Positions 22,630-33,614 of a stretch of 64,000 nt of DNA are shown here, one piece after another; within the stretch, counting starts at the first letter, position 1; every line of letters begins with the position of its first letter. The notes below the pieces were generated by a model that worked only from the letters and a program-made list of their open reading frames with translations, ran no database searches and had not been told where the DNA came from. This stretch comes from Vigna angularis (lineage: Eukaryota; Streptophyta; Magnoliopsida; Fabales; Fabaceae). Both the position numbers and the translations under genes were made by a program. The stretch is taken from positions 14,635,388-14,699,387 of the forward strand of contig NC_068980.1 of assembly GCF_016808095.1 (NCBI RefSeq). Reading direction: 5' to 3'.

Positions 22630-25561
22630 TTAAGATATTGTTTTCTCCCAAATCCCTTCATTGTGATCACTACGAATTGCCTGGATGTCATCGGCAACGT
22701 CATCAACTGGGTCTTCAATGGGTCTTGATGCAACAGATGTTGTCTCAAGTATATCAAGAGAATCGTCATCATCATGTCCATGCATGTTTTTTCCTTCTAA
22801 AACCATTGACCATTTTTTATTCGCTGGATCATTTACGTAGAATATTTGTCTTGCTTGAGTAGCCATGATAAATGGTTCATCAGTGTAATTCATCTTGTTC
22901 AAGTCTACCAATGTGAAACCAAAGTCATCTGTCATGACACCAGAATTTATATCAACCCATTTACACTTGAAAACTGGGACTCTAAAAGTGACATAATCAA
23001 CTTCCCATATTTCTTGTATTATTCCAAAATAACTCATGGATGCTGTGATTGGATTTTTGTCTTTAGAACTAGCAAAGTGCACAGCCTCAGCTTGTAGTGT
23101 GACGCCACTATTTTGAACTCTATTTTTGTCATCTTCTACCTTTGTCTGAAAAGAAATATTGTTTATATAGTACCCACCATATGTAATGACATCTGTGTTC
23201 GGCCCATGAGATAACCTCAATAAACTTTCAGAAACATGTGAAGTCGCATAAATCTTTTTCTTAAACCATTGTAAGAAGGTTTTCACATGTTCATTAAGAT
23301 GCCATTTTTCACTCATTCTTGGGTTTGATGCCTTTATTTCATTAACGTGTTCAGAAATGTAAGGAATCACATCAACAATGTTGTTTAAGATGTACAAATG
23401 AGCTTGGTCAACTTCTTTGCTGCTAACACTTTGAATTCTCACACCTCGAACACCCTCCTTACCTTCACATTTTCCTTCATGTCTGCTCTTGGAAAGACCC
23501 ACTGGTTCACAAGATGACATATAACTTGAACAAAATTCAATGGCTTCTTCTGCAACGTATCGCTCTATGATTGAAGTTTCTGGTCTATACTGATTCTTGA
23601 CATATCCCTTTAAGATCTTCATGTATCTTTCAACTGGGTACATCCACCTTAAGAAGACCGGCCCACATATTCGAATTTCTCTAACTAGATGAACAATCAA
23701 ATGAACCATGATATAAAAAAAGAAGGTGGAAAACATATCTCTAGTTGACATAGTAGTCTTATTCCTTCATTTTCCAATTCATCTAAACCTCGAGGGTCAA
23801 CAACTTTCTTGCAAATGGCATTAAAGAACAAACTCAGACGTGTCAGAATACCCCTAACAGAAGGAGGTAATATGCCTTGAATAACAACAGGTAACAATTG
23901 TCATGTCAAATCTTGTCGTGCTTTTATTTCGTCTTTGCTCTTTCCTTTCACGTTTAATAAAGTTCTGATGACACTGTCACAAACATTTTTTTCAACGTGC
24001 ATCACATCAATACAATGTCTAACATCAAGTTTACACCAATATGGAAGCTTAAAAAATATTGATCGTTTCTTCCAAATGTTTTTTGCAAAGGTACTTTTAT
24101 GATGTTTTCCAAACACAATGTCAATGTTTTTGACTTCGTTGTACACCTGTTCACCATTTCGGGGTCTGGACACAACCTCATCCTCAGCACTTCCATTAAA
24201 TGCTTTTTTCAATCTACGATAAGGGTGATTACGAAGAAGGAATTTTCGATGTCTTGTATATACCGTCTTCTGACCATGCTTCAATTGAAGGTAACTAGTG
24301 TTTTCTTCACATATGGGACATGCAAAATGACCTTTAACACTATAACCGCTCAAGTTTCCATACGCTGGGAAATCATTTATAGTGCAAAACAACATTGCAC
24401 GCAAACAGAATTGTTCCTCAACATGTGAATCAAACACTTCGACCCCTTCTTCCCACAACAATTTCAAATCATCAATTAAAGGTTTTAAGTAAACATCAAT
24501 GTCATTTCCAGGTTGTCTAGGACCCCATATCATCATGGACAACATCACATATTTTCTCTTCATGCACAACAAAGGAGAAAGATTTTATATCATCAACATA
24601 ACTGGCCATGAACTATGTTTGCTACTTAAGTTTCCATAAGGATTCATACCATCAATTGCAAGTGAAAGTCTTAAGTTTCTTGGATTTGCACCAAATTCTG
24701 GAAATTTTTCATCAATCTTCTTCCATTGTGGTGAATCAGCAGGGTGTCGAAGAAGATTATCGCACTTTCTTTTGTCAAAGTGCCATTTAAGGTTCTTTGC
24801 ATCTTCTTTAAAAGAGAACATACGTTTGAACCTAGGTATTATAGGCAAATACCACATCACCTTAGCAGGTGCACCATCATTACCTTCATTAGCAGTGTTT
24901 CTGTCAGATTTCTTTTTAAAACGGGATAAACCACATGTTGGACAATACTTTAGCGAAGCAAACTCCTTTATGTACAAAACACAATCATTAGGACAAGCAT
25001 GTATCTTTTGATATTCAAGACCCATTGGACATAAAAAAAATTTTGCCTCGTAATTACAAATAGGTAGAGTATTATTTTCTGGAAGCATCTCCTTCAACAA
25101 CTCTATGAAACTTTTATCATTCCATCCATTCCTTGCTTTTAAACAAAACAACTTTAAAGTTGCAGACAGACGTGTAAAGTTTGAGCATCCTGGGAACAAC
25201 GGTTGCTCTGAATCATTTATAAGAGAATCATACAAATTAGCTCTTCCAAAATTATCTTCACCGACATCACGTATCATGTCCTCTAAATGATCACTCATCC
25301 ATTCTTCCACGTAATCCGTTCCTCGTGACGTGGTAGCTGGTCTAGTACTTCTCCATGCCAAGTCCAAACGGTATAAGTTCTCATTATGCCGAACATGAAT
25401 AGATGGTCACGCACATTGCCTAAGTCTTGCCGTATTTGATTAAGACAACGAACACAAGGACAAAAATATGTCCCGTTCACAGAATTAGCATTTTGTTCAA
25501 CATATTGCAAGAACTCCGAAACACCCTTATCATATTCTTCACTGATGCGACATTCATTCAT
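22630..25561 (-). pseudogene. CACTA TNP2-type transposase, decayed
   Basis: Reading leftward from ATG 25561: a transposase-associated N-terminal domain (about 25561-25345, with CPCVRCLN and VWTWHGE), then the Tnp2 domain (about 25340-23920; LRLSLAIDGMNPYGN, MIWGPRQPGNDIDVYLKPL, HFACPICEENT, RHCIDVMHVEKNVCDS). The C-terminal DUF4218- and DUF4216-like regions follow (about 23900-22630; FLRWMYPVERYMKILKGYVK, and VPVFKCKWVD). A frame shift near 25340, a stop near 24583 (TAA where Tyr is usual in ...MIYNLSP), a stop near 23898 and a frame shift near 23755 break it. The protein would bind terminal repeats and cut at CACTA ends; this copy cannot. Confidence 0.85.
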
Positions 25562-25599
25562 CCAGCTTCGGTCCGTACTATGTTCGTAAAATCATCAGT

Positions 25600-26450
25600 T
25601 TAAGTTTTTTAACTCTCACAAGGTTAGGCCCTACCCAATCAAAAAAATTATTTTCCATTATTTGCTAAGACACGTGCAAAGAAGTCTACATCATAAATTT
25701 GATAAGATTTTGGCAGCATTTCGCATTGGTCTCCGAAATACACGAAATGAGAGTAGTCAAGGATGACCACAATCAAATATGCATCCAGAGAACAACACAA
25801 ATACTGAACCGAAATTTTATCAATCTTATCCATAAACTCCAACGTACATGTTATAGCAAATTATGAAAAATAATTTTCTCAAACTGTCCAATCGGACAAT
25901 TCAAAATTTAATACAAACGATTAAAAGATTAATCGTTTGTGTTAAATTTCAAATGGGAACTAAGTTTCACTCAATGATTTGATACTTATAATCTAACATG
26001 CCAATTATAAAAACACAACTATCACATGCATATTCAAAAGCCAATAACACATGCAGACCTTAAAGCAAAAAACATGCATACGCAAAAGCCAATAAAATGT
26101 ATACACAAAAGCCAATAACATGCATACAAAAAAATTATCAACAAAGAAGCTAACCTTTTTAGCAGATTCAAAAAGAAATGGAGGAGTGCATGACTTAAAA
26201 TGTAGGCCAAAAAGAGTAAAAACGTCACCCAAGAACACGCCAGAAACTGCACCAAAATGCAACGAAAACGATTTTTAATCGGTTCAAATGAAAGATATTT
26301 CATCAAAGAGTAATTTAGTAGGAGTAAAAGTAAATTTAAACGGTCCAAAAGAGAGAAAACGCACCTGGAAATGCAATGTCGTAGAGAGAAAACGCGGGGA
26401 AGACGATGAACAGTGAGCGTAACTCCTCACGGGTTCGCGATTTTAGTATA
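25600..26450. other. 5' non-coding region of the CACTA element
   Basis: Between the TNP2 start and the palindrome array. Short repeats such as CAAAAGCCAATAA recur near 26035-26120. No gene is seen; it should contain the leader or first intron of the transposase transcript. Confidence 0.5.
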
Positions 26451-26459
26451 AATGGCAGT

Positions 26460-27120
26460 AGACGTCAGGTTCTGGGGGGCCCCGACGTCTATAATATTAT
26501 AGACGTCGGGGCCCTAACTAATATGACGTTTTTGTAATTTAAATATTCATATTTGCGGGGCATTTAGACGTCCGTTAGAGGGGCCCCGACGTTTATAATA
26601 TTATAGACGTCGCCCCCCCCCTAACGGATGCCTAAATGGCTGAAAAAAATAACTCCTCACCTACCCTGTCAACCACTTAGACGTCCGTTGTGGGGGGCAC
26701 CGACGTCTATAATATTATAAACGTCGGGGCCACTCTAACGAATGTTTAAGTGGCTGAAAAAAGAAACTCTTCAACTACCCTGTCAGCCTCCTAGGCATTC
26801 GTTGAGGGGGGCCCGGACGTCTATAATATTATAGACGTCGGGGACCATCTAACAGACGTTTAAGTGGCTGAAAAAATAAACTCTTCAACTACCCTGTCAG
26901 CCTCATAGGCGTCCGTTGGGGGGGCACCGACGTCGATAATATTATAGACGTCCGGTCACCCCCTAACAGACGTCTAGAGGGTTGAAAAAAATAACTCCTC
27001 ACCTATCCTGTCAGCACTTCGGCGTCCGTTGTGGGGGGGCCCGACGTCTATAATATTATAGACGTCGGTGCCTCGCCCTAACGGACGTCTATATTCCCAC
27101 TTATTTACAAAAATGCCACC
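26460..27120. repeat. array of six palindromes, ~114-bp period, at the 5' end of the CACTA element
   Basis: A GACGTCTATAATATTATAGACGTC-type palindrome (24 bp core, written here in halves: GACGTCTATAAT / ATTATAGACGTC) is centred near 26496, 26602, 26714, 26828, 26942 and 27055. The spacers share AACGGACGTCTAAGTGGCTG and CTACCCTGTCAGCC-like text. Confidence 0.85.
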
Positions 27121-27194
27121 GGTCAATAATTTACGTTGGTGTTTGGTGGACGGACGTCTATTGGGTGACGTTAAAGGCCAATTCTGCACTAGTG

Positions 27195-27510
27195 ATATTA
27201 TAATTTATAAATTATAATGAAAAGTGGAACCTGTCAAGGTTGAACGTAGGACTGAACTTGTCAAGGTTGAACGTAGGACTAAACCTTCCTGTGCAGAATA
27301 TTTTTACTCACAAAAATGTGAGTTAAACAAATATATTATAATTTATAAATTATAATGAAAAGTGGAACCTGTCAAGGTTGAACGTAGGACTAAACCTTCC
27401 TGTGCAGAATATTTTTACTCACAAAAATGAGTTAAACAAATATATTATAATTTATAAGTTATAATGAAAAGTGGAACCTGTCAAGGTTGAACGTAGGACT
27501 GAACCTTCTT
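27195..27510. repeat. right part of the ~109-bp tandem array
   Basis: The array interrupted at 19096 continues here, with GAAAAGTGGAACC at 27219, 27357 and 27466. The 138-bp spacing between the first two comes from a small internal duplication of the AACTTGTCAAGGTTGAACG part. Confidence 0.9.
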
Positions 27511-27655
27511 GAAAGTTCTCAAAACAAAAGACACGCCTTTAGGAATTATTACGGAATTTTTTACTCTTGTTGCAAAACCTGGTATTGATCTGAAGTAGCA
27601 ATGTCGAGGCCGAGCGCGCGTCTGGTTCTTCGTGGCTTCATGGGGATGCCGCTCG

Positions 27656-27673
27656 GCCCCACGGTGGGCGCCA
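27656..27673 (-). other. primer binding site of the island retroelement
   Basis: On minus it reads TGGCGCCCACCGTGGGGC, three bases from the putative LTR end ATGAAACA. The complement ends in CCA as a tRNA 3' end does. The same site, with one change, precedes the copia element at 31792. Confidence 0.7.
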
Positions 27674-27676
27674 AAA

Positions 27677-27763
27677 TGTTTCATAAAGAGGTCTATATTT
27701 ATTATAATAGAATCAATACGTCGAGCAACATCCCCATGATTTCACGAGGAACGATACACAAAA
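27677..27763 (-). repeat. truncated 5' LTR of the island retroelement
   Basis: It starts TGTTTCATAAAGAGGTCTAT right after the PBS and matches the left remnant at 17082 for about 40 bp. It then changes into sequence abutting the 3' end of the copia element, so the LTR is broken here. Confidence 0.5.
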
Positions 27764-30700
27764 TTATAGACCGAACGGTAAAAAACCAATCCTGGACAAC
27801 AACTTCAGAAGCTTCTCTTTAGCGAGCGACTTAGTCAGCATATCTGCAGGGTTGTCATCAGATGCAATTTTGCAGATTTGGACATCACCGAATTCCACAA
27901 TGTTCCTGACAAAATGCAGCTTGACGTCAATATGCTTTGTTCTAGAATGGTAGATCTGATGATTGGCCAAATGTATGGCGCTCTGACTGTCATAATGAAC
28001 CTGGACGGTCGTTTGATCAATACCCAATTCCCGAATCAAGCCTTTTAACCACAGTGCCTCCTTTACCCCTTTAGCGAGTGCACAATATTCAGCTTCAATA
28101 GTTGAAAGGGCAACAACTGATTGCAATATAGACCTCCAGCTTACAACAGTACCGAACAGTGTAAACACATATCCCGAACGGGATTTCCTTGTGTCCATGC
28201 ATCCGGAAAAATCTGAATCAACAAAACCTTCAATATAACTTCCACCTTGATAGTTATTCTGGAAGAGTAATCCAGTATCAAGAGACCCCGTATGTATCTA
28301 AGCATCCACTTTAACGCTTTCCAGTGACTTTGTCCAGGATCAATCATAAACCGACTAAGAACACTTACCTCATGCGCCAGGTCAGGTCTAGTGCAGACCA
28401 TGCCATACATGATGCTCCCAATCCCACTTGAAAATGGAATAGATTCCATTTTCCTCCTTTCAGCCTCGGTCTTCGGGCATTGCTCTTTGGTGAGTTTCAA
28501 GTGTTGACCGATCGGTGTGCCAGCTGGTTTGGATTCAGCCATCCGATACCTTGAAATCACTTTCTGTAAATAACTCTTTTGGGATAAAAACAAATTTCCC
28601 TTCAGATTATCTCTCTTAATGTCAATGCCCAAAATCCTCCTTGCTTCTCCGAGCTCCTTCATTTCGAAAGCACCACCCAACTTTGCTTTCATCTCATGAA
28701 TCATGCTCCTGTCACTGCTGGCAATAAGAATATCATCCACGTATAGAAGAAGATACAAAAGCTCATTGTCACGATGCAAAGTATACACGCAGTCATCATA
28801 ATTGCACCGCTTGAAGTTCAGCTTCATCAGAAAATCATCAAATTTTCTATACCACTGTCTTGGACTTTGCTTTAAGCCATAAAGAGACTTCTGTAACAAA
28901 CACACTCTATCATCCACAGCAAATCCCTCCGACTGCTTCATATAAATTGTTTCCTCCAAGTCTCCATGCAGAAACGCAGTCCTCACATCCAACAGTTTTA
29001 GATGCAAATTGCGGTGAGTAACTATCGCCATTAAAACTCTGACCGAACAGTGCTTCACGACAGGAGCAAAAATCTCATGATAATCTATACCTTCAATCTG
29101 AGTAAAGCCTTTGGCAACAAGCCTTGCTTTGTACCTAGCTTTCTCTCTCCCTGGTATAACTTCCTTTTTCTTGAAGATCCATTTTGAACCTACAACCTTC
29201 TTACCCTTTGGCAGATCCACCAATCTCCAGGTAATATTCTTTCTCAACGCCTCCAGCTCTTCCTCCATAGCACACTGCCAAAGATGCCGATCGCTACTGT
29301 GAAGAGCCTCCTTATAACTTCTCGATTCACCTGAGCTTTCAAGATCTTCAGCAGCATTCAAGGCATGGCAAATTAAATCTGCCTCTCCAAACCGTTTGGT
29401 TGGCTTAGAGATTCTCCTTTCCCTATCACGGACAAGCTGATAATTCCTCAATTCATCACCAGCTCCTCTTGAGTGACTCTCATCACCAGATATACCATTT
29501 GTTTCATCACCAAGATCTATTCGCATTTCACCCGTTCGGTTCCCTCTAATGACCGAACGTTTTCGTCTTGCCCTTCACCCGTTCGGTCTTCCTTAGTCAA
29601 CGACCGAACGTCCCCATCAGTAGTATGTTCCACCTCAACGAGCGTTTTCTTCTCGCATCCAGGATTTTCAGCATGCATTGCCATTCTCGTTTCGTCGAAA
29701 ACGACATCCCTACTAATGATCAGCTTGGACAGTTTAGAATCTAACCTCTACAACCTGTATCCCTTAACTCCTTCAACATATCCAAGGAATACACTTCTCA
29801 CTGCTCGGGCATCCAGTTTATCCCCTTTGATATGAGCAAACGGCAAAGAACCGAACACCCTCAAGTGCGAGTAGTCAACCGGTCGTCCACTCCAAACTTC
29901 CATTGGAGTTTTGTAGTTGAGAGTCGAAGACGGACTCCTGTTAGTCAAGTATACGGCTGTATTGGAAGCCTCTCCCTAGAAAGCCTTTGACAACCTTGAT
30001 TCAAGCAGCATGCACCGAACCCTCTCCAGAATTGTTCTGTTCATCCTTTCAGCCAAACCATTCTGTTGAGGAGTTCCCACCACAGTCTTGTGCCTCCTGA
30101 TCCCTTTAACCTTGCAGAACTCATTAAATTCATCTGAAACAAACTCAAGACCATTGTTAGTTCTCAGACATTTCAGCCTATACCCCAATTGGTTCTCGGT
30201 TTGAGTATGCCACTCCTTGAATTTTTGAAACGTTTCAGATTTATTCTTCAGAACGTAAATCCACACTCGTCTTGAAAATCATCAATTATGCTCAGAAAAT
30301 ACGCTCATCCACCATGAGTCTGAGTTCTTGCAGGCCCCCACAAGTCAACATTGGCGTACTCAAAAGGCCGTTCGGTTAAGTGCTTCCCTTGACCGAACGG
30401 TATCCTGTGTGATTTCCCCAAGACGCAATGGTCACAGAAATCCAGCTTCTGCATTTTATCACCTAGAAGTAAGCCTTGCTTTTCCAATTCTTCAAGACCC
30501 TTCTCACTGATATGACTCATCCTCAAGTGCCAAAGCCGAGCAGTGTTCTCAGTCTTCCCACTTGCTACCGAGACATGACCAATGATTGTGGATCCCTCCA
30601 GAATGTACAAGCCATTCTTCCTTCTGCCTTTGACAACCACAGAATCTCTAGAATACACCCTCATCACTCCATCCTCGACTTTCGTGGTGTAACCTCCAAG

Positions 30701-31768
30701 ATCAAAGGAACTTATTGAAATTAAATTTCTCTTCAGTTTAGGCACATACCTCACTTCCTGCAGTACCATATCCCAGTTATCAAACATCTTCAGCCTTACC
30801 GAACCCACTCCTTGCACTCGGCAAGCCTTATTATTTCCCAGCAGCACGTTTCCATGCTCCTTCTAATCCAAACTCTCAAAGAACTCCTTCACCGGACACA
30901 TGTGATAACTGTAGCCAGAATCCAGGACCCAACTCCTTTGAGAATCTTCAAACGAAGCCACCATAACACCAACAGATTCATATCCTTCAGAAGCCTCTGC
31001 CACATCAGCAGTTTCCTGTGGCCGAACGGTTTTGCCCTTCTCTGGATAATACTTCTTGATATGTCCAATCTTCTGACACTTGAAACATCTCACCTGTTTC
31101 ACACCCTCTGGCTTCGTCTTCTTCCCATTTCCAGCCCGCTTCTTCCATTTCCCCTTCACCGAAAACAGCCCAGATGTCACCTCCTCGGTTGCCTTCGAAT
31201 CTTGGAGCTTTTGAAACTCCTTGGTTTGAATTGATGTCACAACCTCCTCTAGCGTGATTACCTGATCTTTACCGTAGAGCATGGCATCCCTGAAATGCTC
31301 GAAGGTTCTTGGAAGAGCATTCAGAAGAATAACTGCTTTATTCTCATCTTCCAATCACACGTCAATATTCTCCAGATCGTCAACGATCTTATTGAATTCT
31401 GCAAGCTGCTCCTCTATGGTTCTTGAATATGTCATCTTGAACGAATAGAGTTGTTGCTTCAAACACAACCTATGAGCCAACGATCTCGTCATGTACAGAG
31501 ATTCCAACTTCGCTTAGATTCCAACCGCAGTCTTCTCCTTTGCAACCTCTCTCGGTGCCTTATCACCCAGACACAGTATGATTGCACTTCTTGCTTTATC
31601 AACCATTCTTTTCTTCTCTTCTTGCGACATTCCAACACTCATGTTCAACTCACCCTTCAATGCTTCATCGCATCCCTGTTGTATCAAGATAGCCTCCATC
31701 TTGATCTTCCACAACCCGAAATCATTAGAACCATTGAACTTCTCAATGTCGAACTTGGTTGCCATCAC
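27764..31768 (-). pseudogene. Ty1/copia (Tork/Tnt1-like) gag-pol polyprotein, decayed
   Basis: The order gag - protease - integrase - reverse transcriptase - RNase H reads leftward from ATG 31768. Gag begins KFDIEKFNGSNDFGLWK. The zinc knuckle near 31090 reads CFKCQKIGHIKKYYPEK, with Tyr in place of the last Cys. The protease site is VLDSGYSYHMCP (about 30910). Pre-integrase (RLWHLRMSH) and integrase (QNGLAERMNRT) follow, then RT with LLLYVDDILIAS (about 28750) and RNase H with ALSTIEAEYCAL (about 28090). Stops or frameshifts near 31514, 31354, 30863, 30270, 29970, 29750 and 28200-28260 break it. The call is Ty1/copia from domain order; Tork placement is by resemblance. Confidence 0.9.
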
Positions 31769-31791
31769 TTCTTTGAGTTTCTTGATTCACT

Positions 31792-31809
31792 GCCCCACGG
31801 TGGGTGCCA
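31792..31809 (-). other. primer binding site of copia element 1
   Basis: Minus-strand TGGCACCCACCGTGGGGC lies two bases from the LTR edge at 31812 and just upstream of the gag start. Confidence 0.7.
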
Positions 31810-31811
31810 AT

Positions 31812-32158
31812 TGTTGGATTCGAGTGTGAAGTAGAGAAACAGAAAACCCAGAAAAGAGAGAAGAGAAAATCCAGAGAGAGAATGATCTGAATATTTCGTG
31901 ATTCTATATTGTCTTACAAAAACAAAGACAGACTACAATATATATATAGCCAATCCAAGTGACAAAAAAAAATTGAACGATCGTAAGAAGTAGAGGCCGA
32001 ATGCAGACCGAATACAGCAAAGATCGAGCAGCACAACCACGAACAAAAAACGAGCATACAAGACCGAGCGTACAAAAGATAACGTTCGGTCACAAAAAAT
32101 ACCAAGCGATTATAAATATGAAACCGATCGGTAAAAATATAGGAGAGTCTAAACAACA
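31812..32158 (-). repeat. 5' LTR of copia element 1
   Basis: The plus strand starts TGTTGGATTC and ends ACAACA. On minus, a TATA-like CTATATATATA lies at about 31938-31950 for the element's promoter. No matching LTR was found at the other end of the polyprotein, so the 3' LTR is lost or replaced. Confidence 0.65.
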
Positions 32159-32159
32159 A

Positions 32160-32330
32160 CATTGGAGCAAATGTTGAATGAAAAATTGTTACGAACGTTA
32201 TCAATTGTCCCATAATAAAGATCAAGTGTGTTAAGTCATAAGCAAATTAGGACACTTAGACAAATAGTATAAATATATGTATTCAGAGTTGTGACTAATA
32301 ACTATAACTTTTAACCTAATAATAAGCCTT
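32160..32330 (+). repeat. right copy of the ~165-bp direct repeat (partner 16895-17070)
   Basis: It runs from GAGCAAATGTTGAATG to about AACTATAACTTTTAACCT and lies directly outside the copia LTR. Confidence 0.75.
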
Positions 32331-33271
32331 TAGTCTAATAATTGATAGTAGAAATAAGGTCACAATTTCAATTCTCAATGAACAATTAATCAGAAATAAA
32401 TTGTACAATTCGAACATACTCCTTTAAGCTTTAAGCCTTTAAGATGTTTTCAAAACGAATAATCTAAAATTTTCGTATTCCTCTAAAATAAAAATTCATT
32501 ATCTTAGAGAAATAAATGCACGTGAGTATTCAATTAAAATAAAAGAAACATGACAAGGATGGGTGATATTTTGATATAAAGATTGAAAAAAACTTAAATA
32601 ATTTTCAAATTATCTACTTTTGAAATTATATTAAAAAATCATTTTATAGAATCTATTTTTTTGTGTATTCATTAGTTCCTAATCCGTGATGTTTGACCTT
32701 GTAACAGGAACAATTTCATGAAAAAAATAATTGCTAAGTGATAAAATATGCTTCTATGTATAAAAAAATTGAAAACGGTAGAATCATTGTTGTGGTTATC
32801 TTATTGGTTTCGAAAAAAACTTCATTTAGTGAAATTATAAGTTAAAAAAAATAGTGTATTCTATTTAACTAATAAAGTATATGAAAGGACAAATTCCTTA
32901 ATAAAATGGATAGAAGTAATCTATGCAATTTCTTATCTAATAAATCGGCACACGAACTAAAATTAAAACACACGCACACACAATATTTGAAGGCATAAAA
33001 CTTTGTATTTGTATTTGTACCTCGTAATATTAATGGCTTTACTGTTATTGGTGTTGGAAGTGTGTATGCTATTATTAAATTATCGTATTTGTCTGTGTAA
33101 ATTTTATAATTTAAAAATTATTATTTGTATAAACTCTACAATTTTTATAATATTCTTATTTATCCTTACAGGAAGCCTAGTCATTTAAGAATTCGAATCA
33201 CATATGTTTCAACCTTTAACTTCAATGCTACAGATAACTTACTACATTTAAAATATCCATCTTAGATTTTT
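32331..33271. other. AT-rich intergenic DNA, no gene seen
   Basis: No open frame with a recognisable domain and no repeat structure that I could delimit. Confidence 0.5.
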
Positions 33272-33614
33272 TGTTTAATGTTTCAATAGGTCCCTATTTT
33301 TGTTCAGAATTTGAAATAGGTCCCTTTATTTTTTGGCGTCTCAATTAGGTCCTTATTTTTGTTAATTTGATGCAAATAAATCTTTTCCGTCAATTTCATC
33401 AAACGACGTTAATGAATATGTGACGTGGCCTTACACGTGTCAATATTGTTCTCAAGCCACGTCACACATTCATTAAACGCTGTTTGATGAAATTGACGGA
33501 AAGGATTTATTTACATCAAATTAACAAAAATAAGGACCTAATTGAGACGCCAAAAAATAAAGGGACCTATTTCAAATTCTGAACAAAAATAGGGACCTAT
33601 TGAAACATTAAACC
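33272..33614. mobile_element. hairpin MITE of Mutator type (343 bp)
   Basis: Almost the whole element is an inverted repeat. The left arm (GTTTAATGTTTCAATAGG, then GTCCCTATTTTTGTTCAG) is mirrored in the right arm ending CCTATTGAAACATTAAAC, with a short loop near 33435-33455. The flanks TAGATTTTT at 33263-33271 and TAGATTTTT at 33615-33623 form a perfect 9-bp TSD, the usual Mutator size. It has no coding capacity. RNA from it would fold into a long hairpin. Confidence 0.9.

Larger units (their letters stand above)
19097..27194 (-). mobile_element. 8.1-kb CACTA (En/Spm-like) element with decayed transposase genes
   Basis: The left end CACTAGTGTAGAAAGGGC and the minus-strand right end CACTAGTGCAGAATTGGC are imperfect inverted repeats. 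The 3-bp flanks are ATA at 19094-19096 and ATA at 27195-27197. Removing the element restores the tandem-array unit exactly. Two genes read leftward: a TNP2-type transposase (25561-22630) and a second gene with Transposase_24 and Ulp1-like regions (22545-19668). Both termini carry AGACGTC-containing palindromes, presumably transposase-binding sites. Confidence 0.93.

Noticed and set aside
22630..25561. Functional TNP2 transposase
   Set aside because: At least two stops and two frame shifts interrupt conserved parts that cannot be explained as introns.
27764..31768. Endogenous plant virus (pararetrovirus)
   Set aside because: Integrase precedes reverse transcriptase and the protein has a Ty1/copia layout with LTR and PBS; no movement or coat protein motifs are seen.
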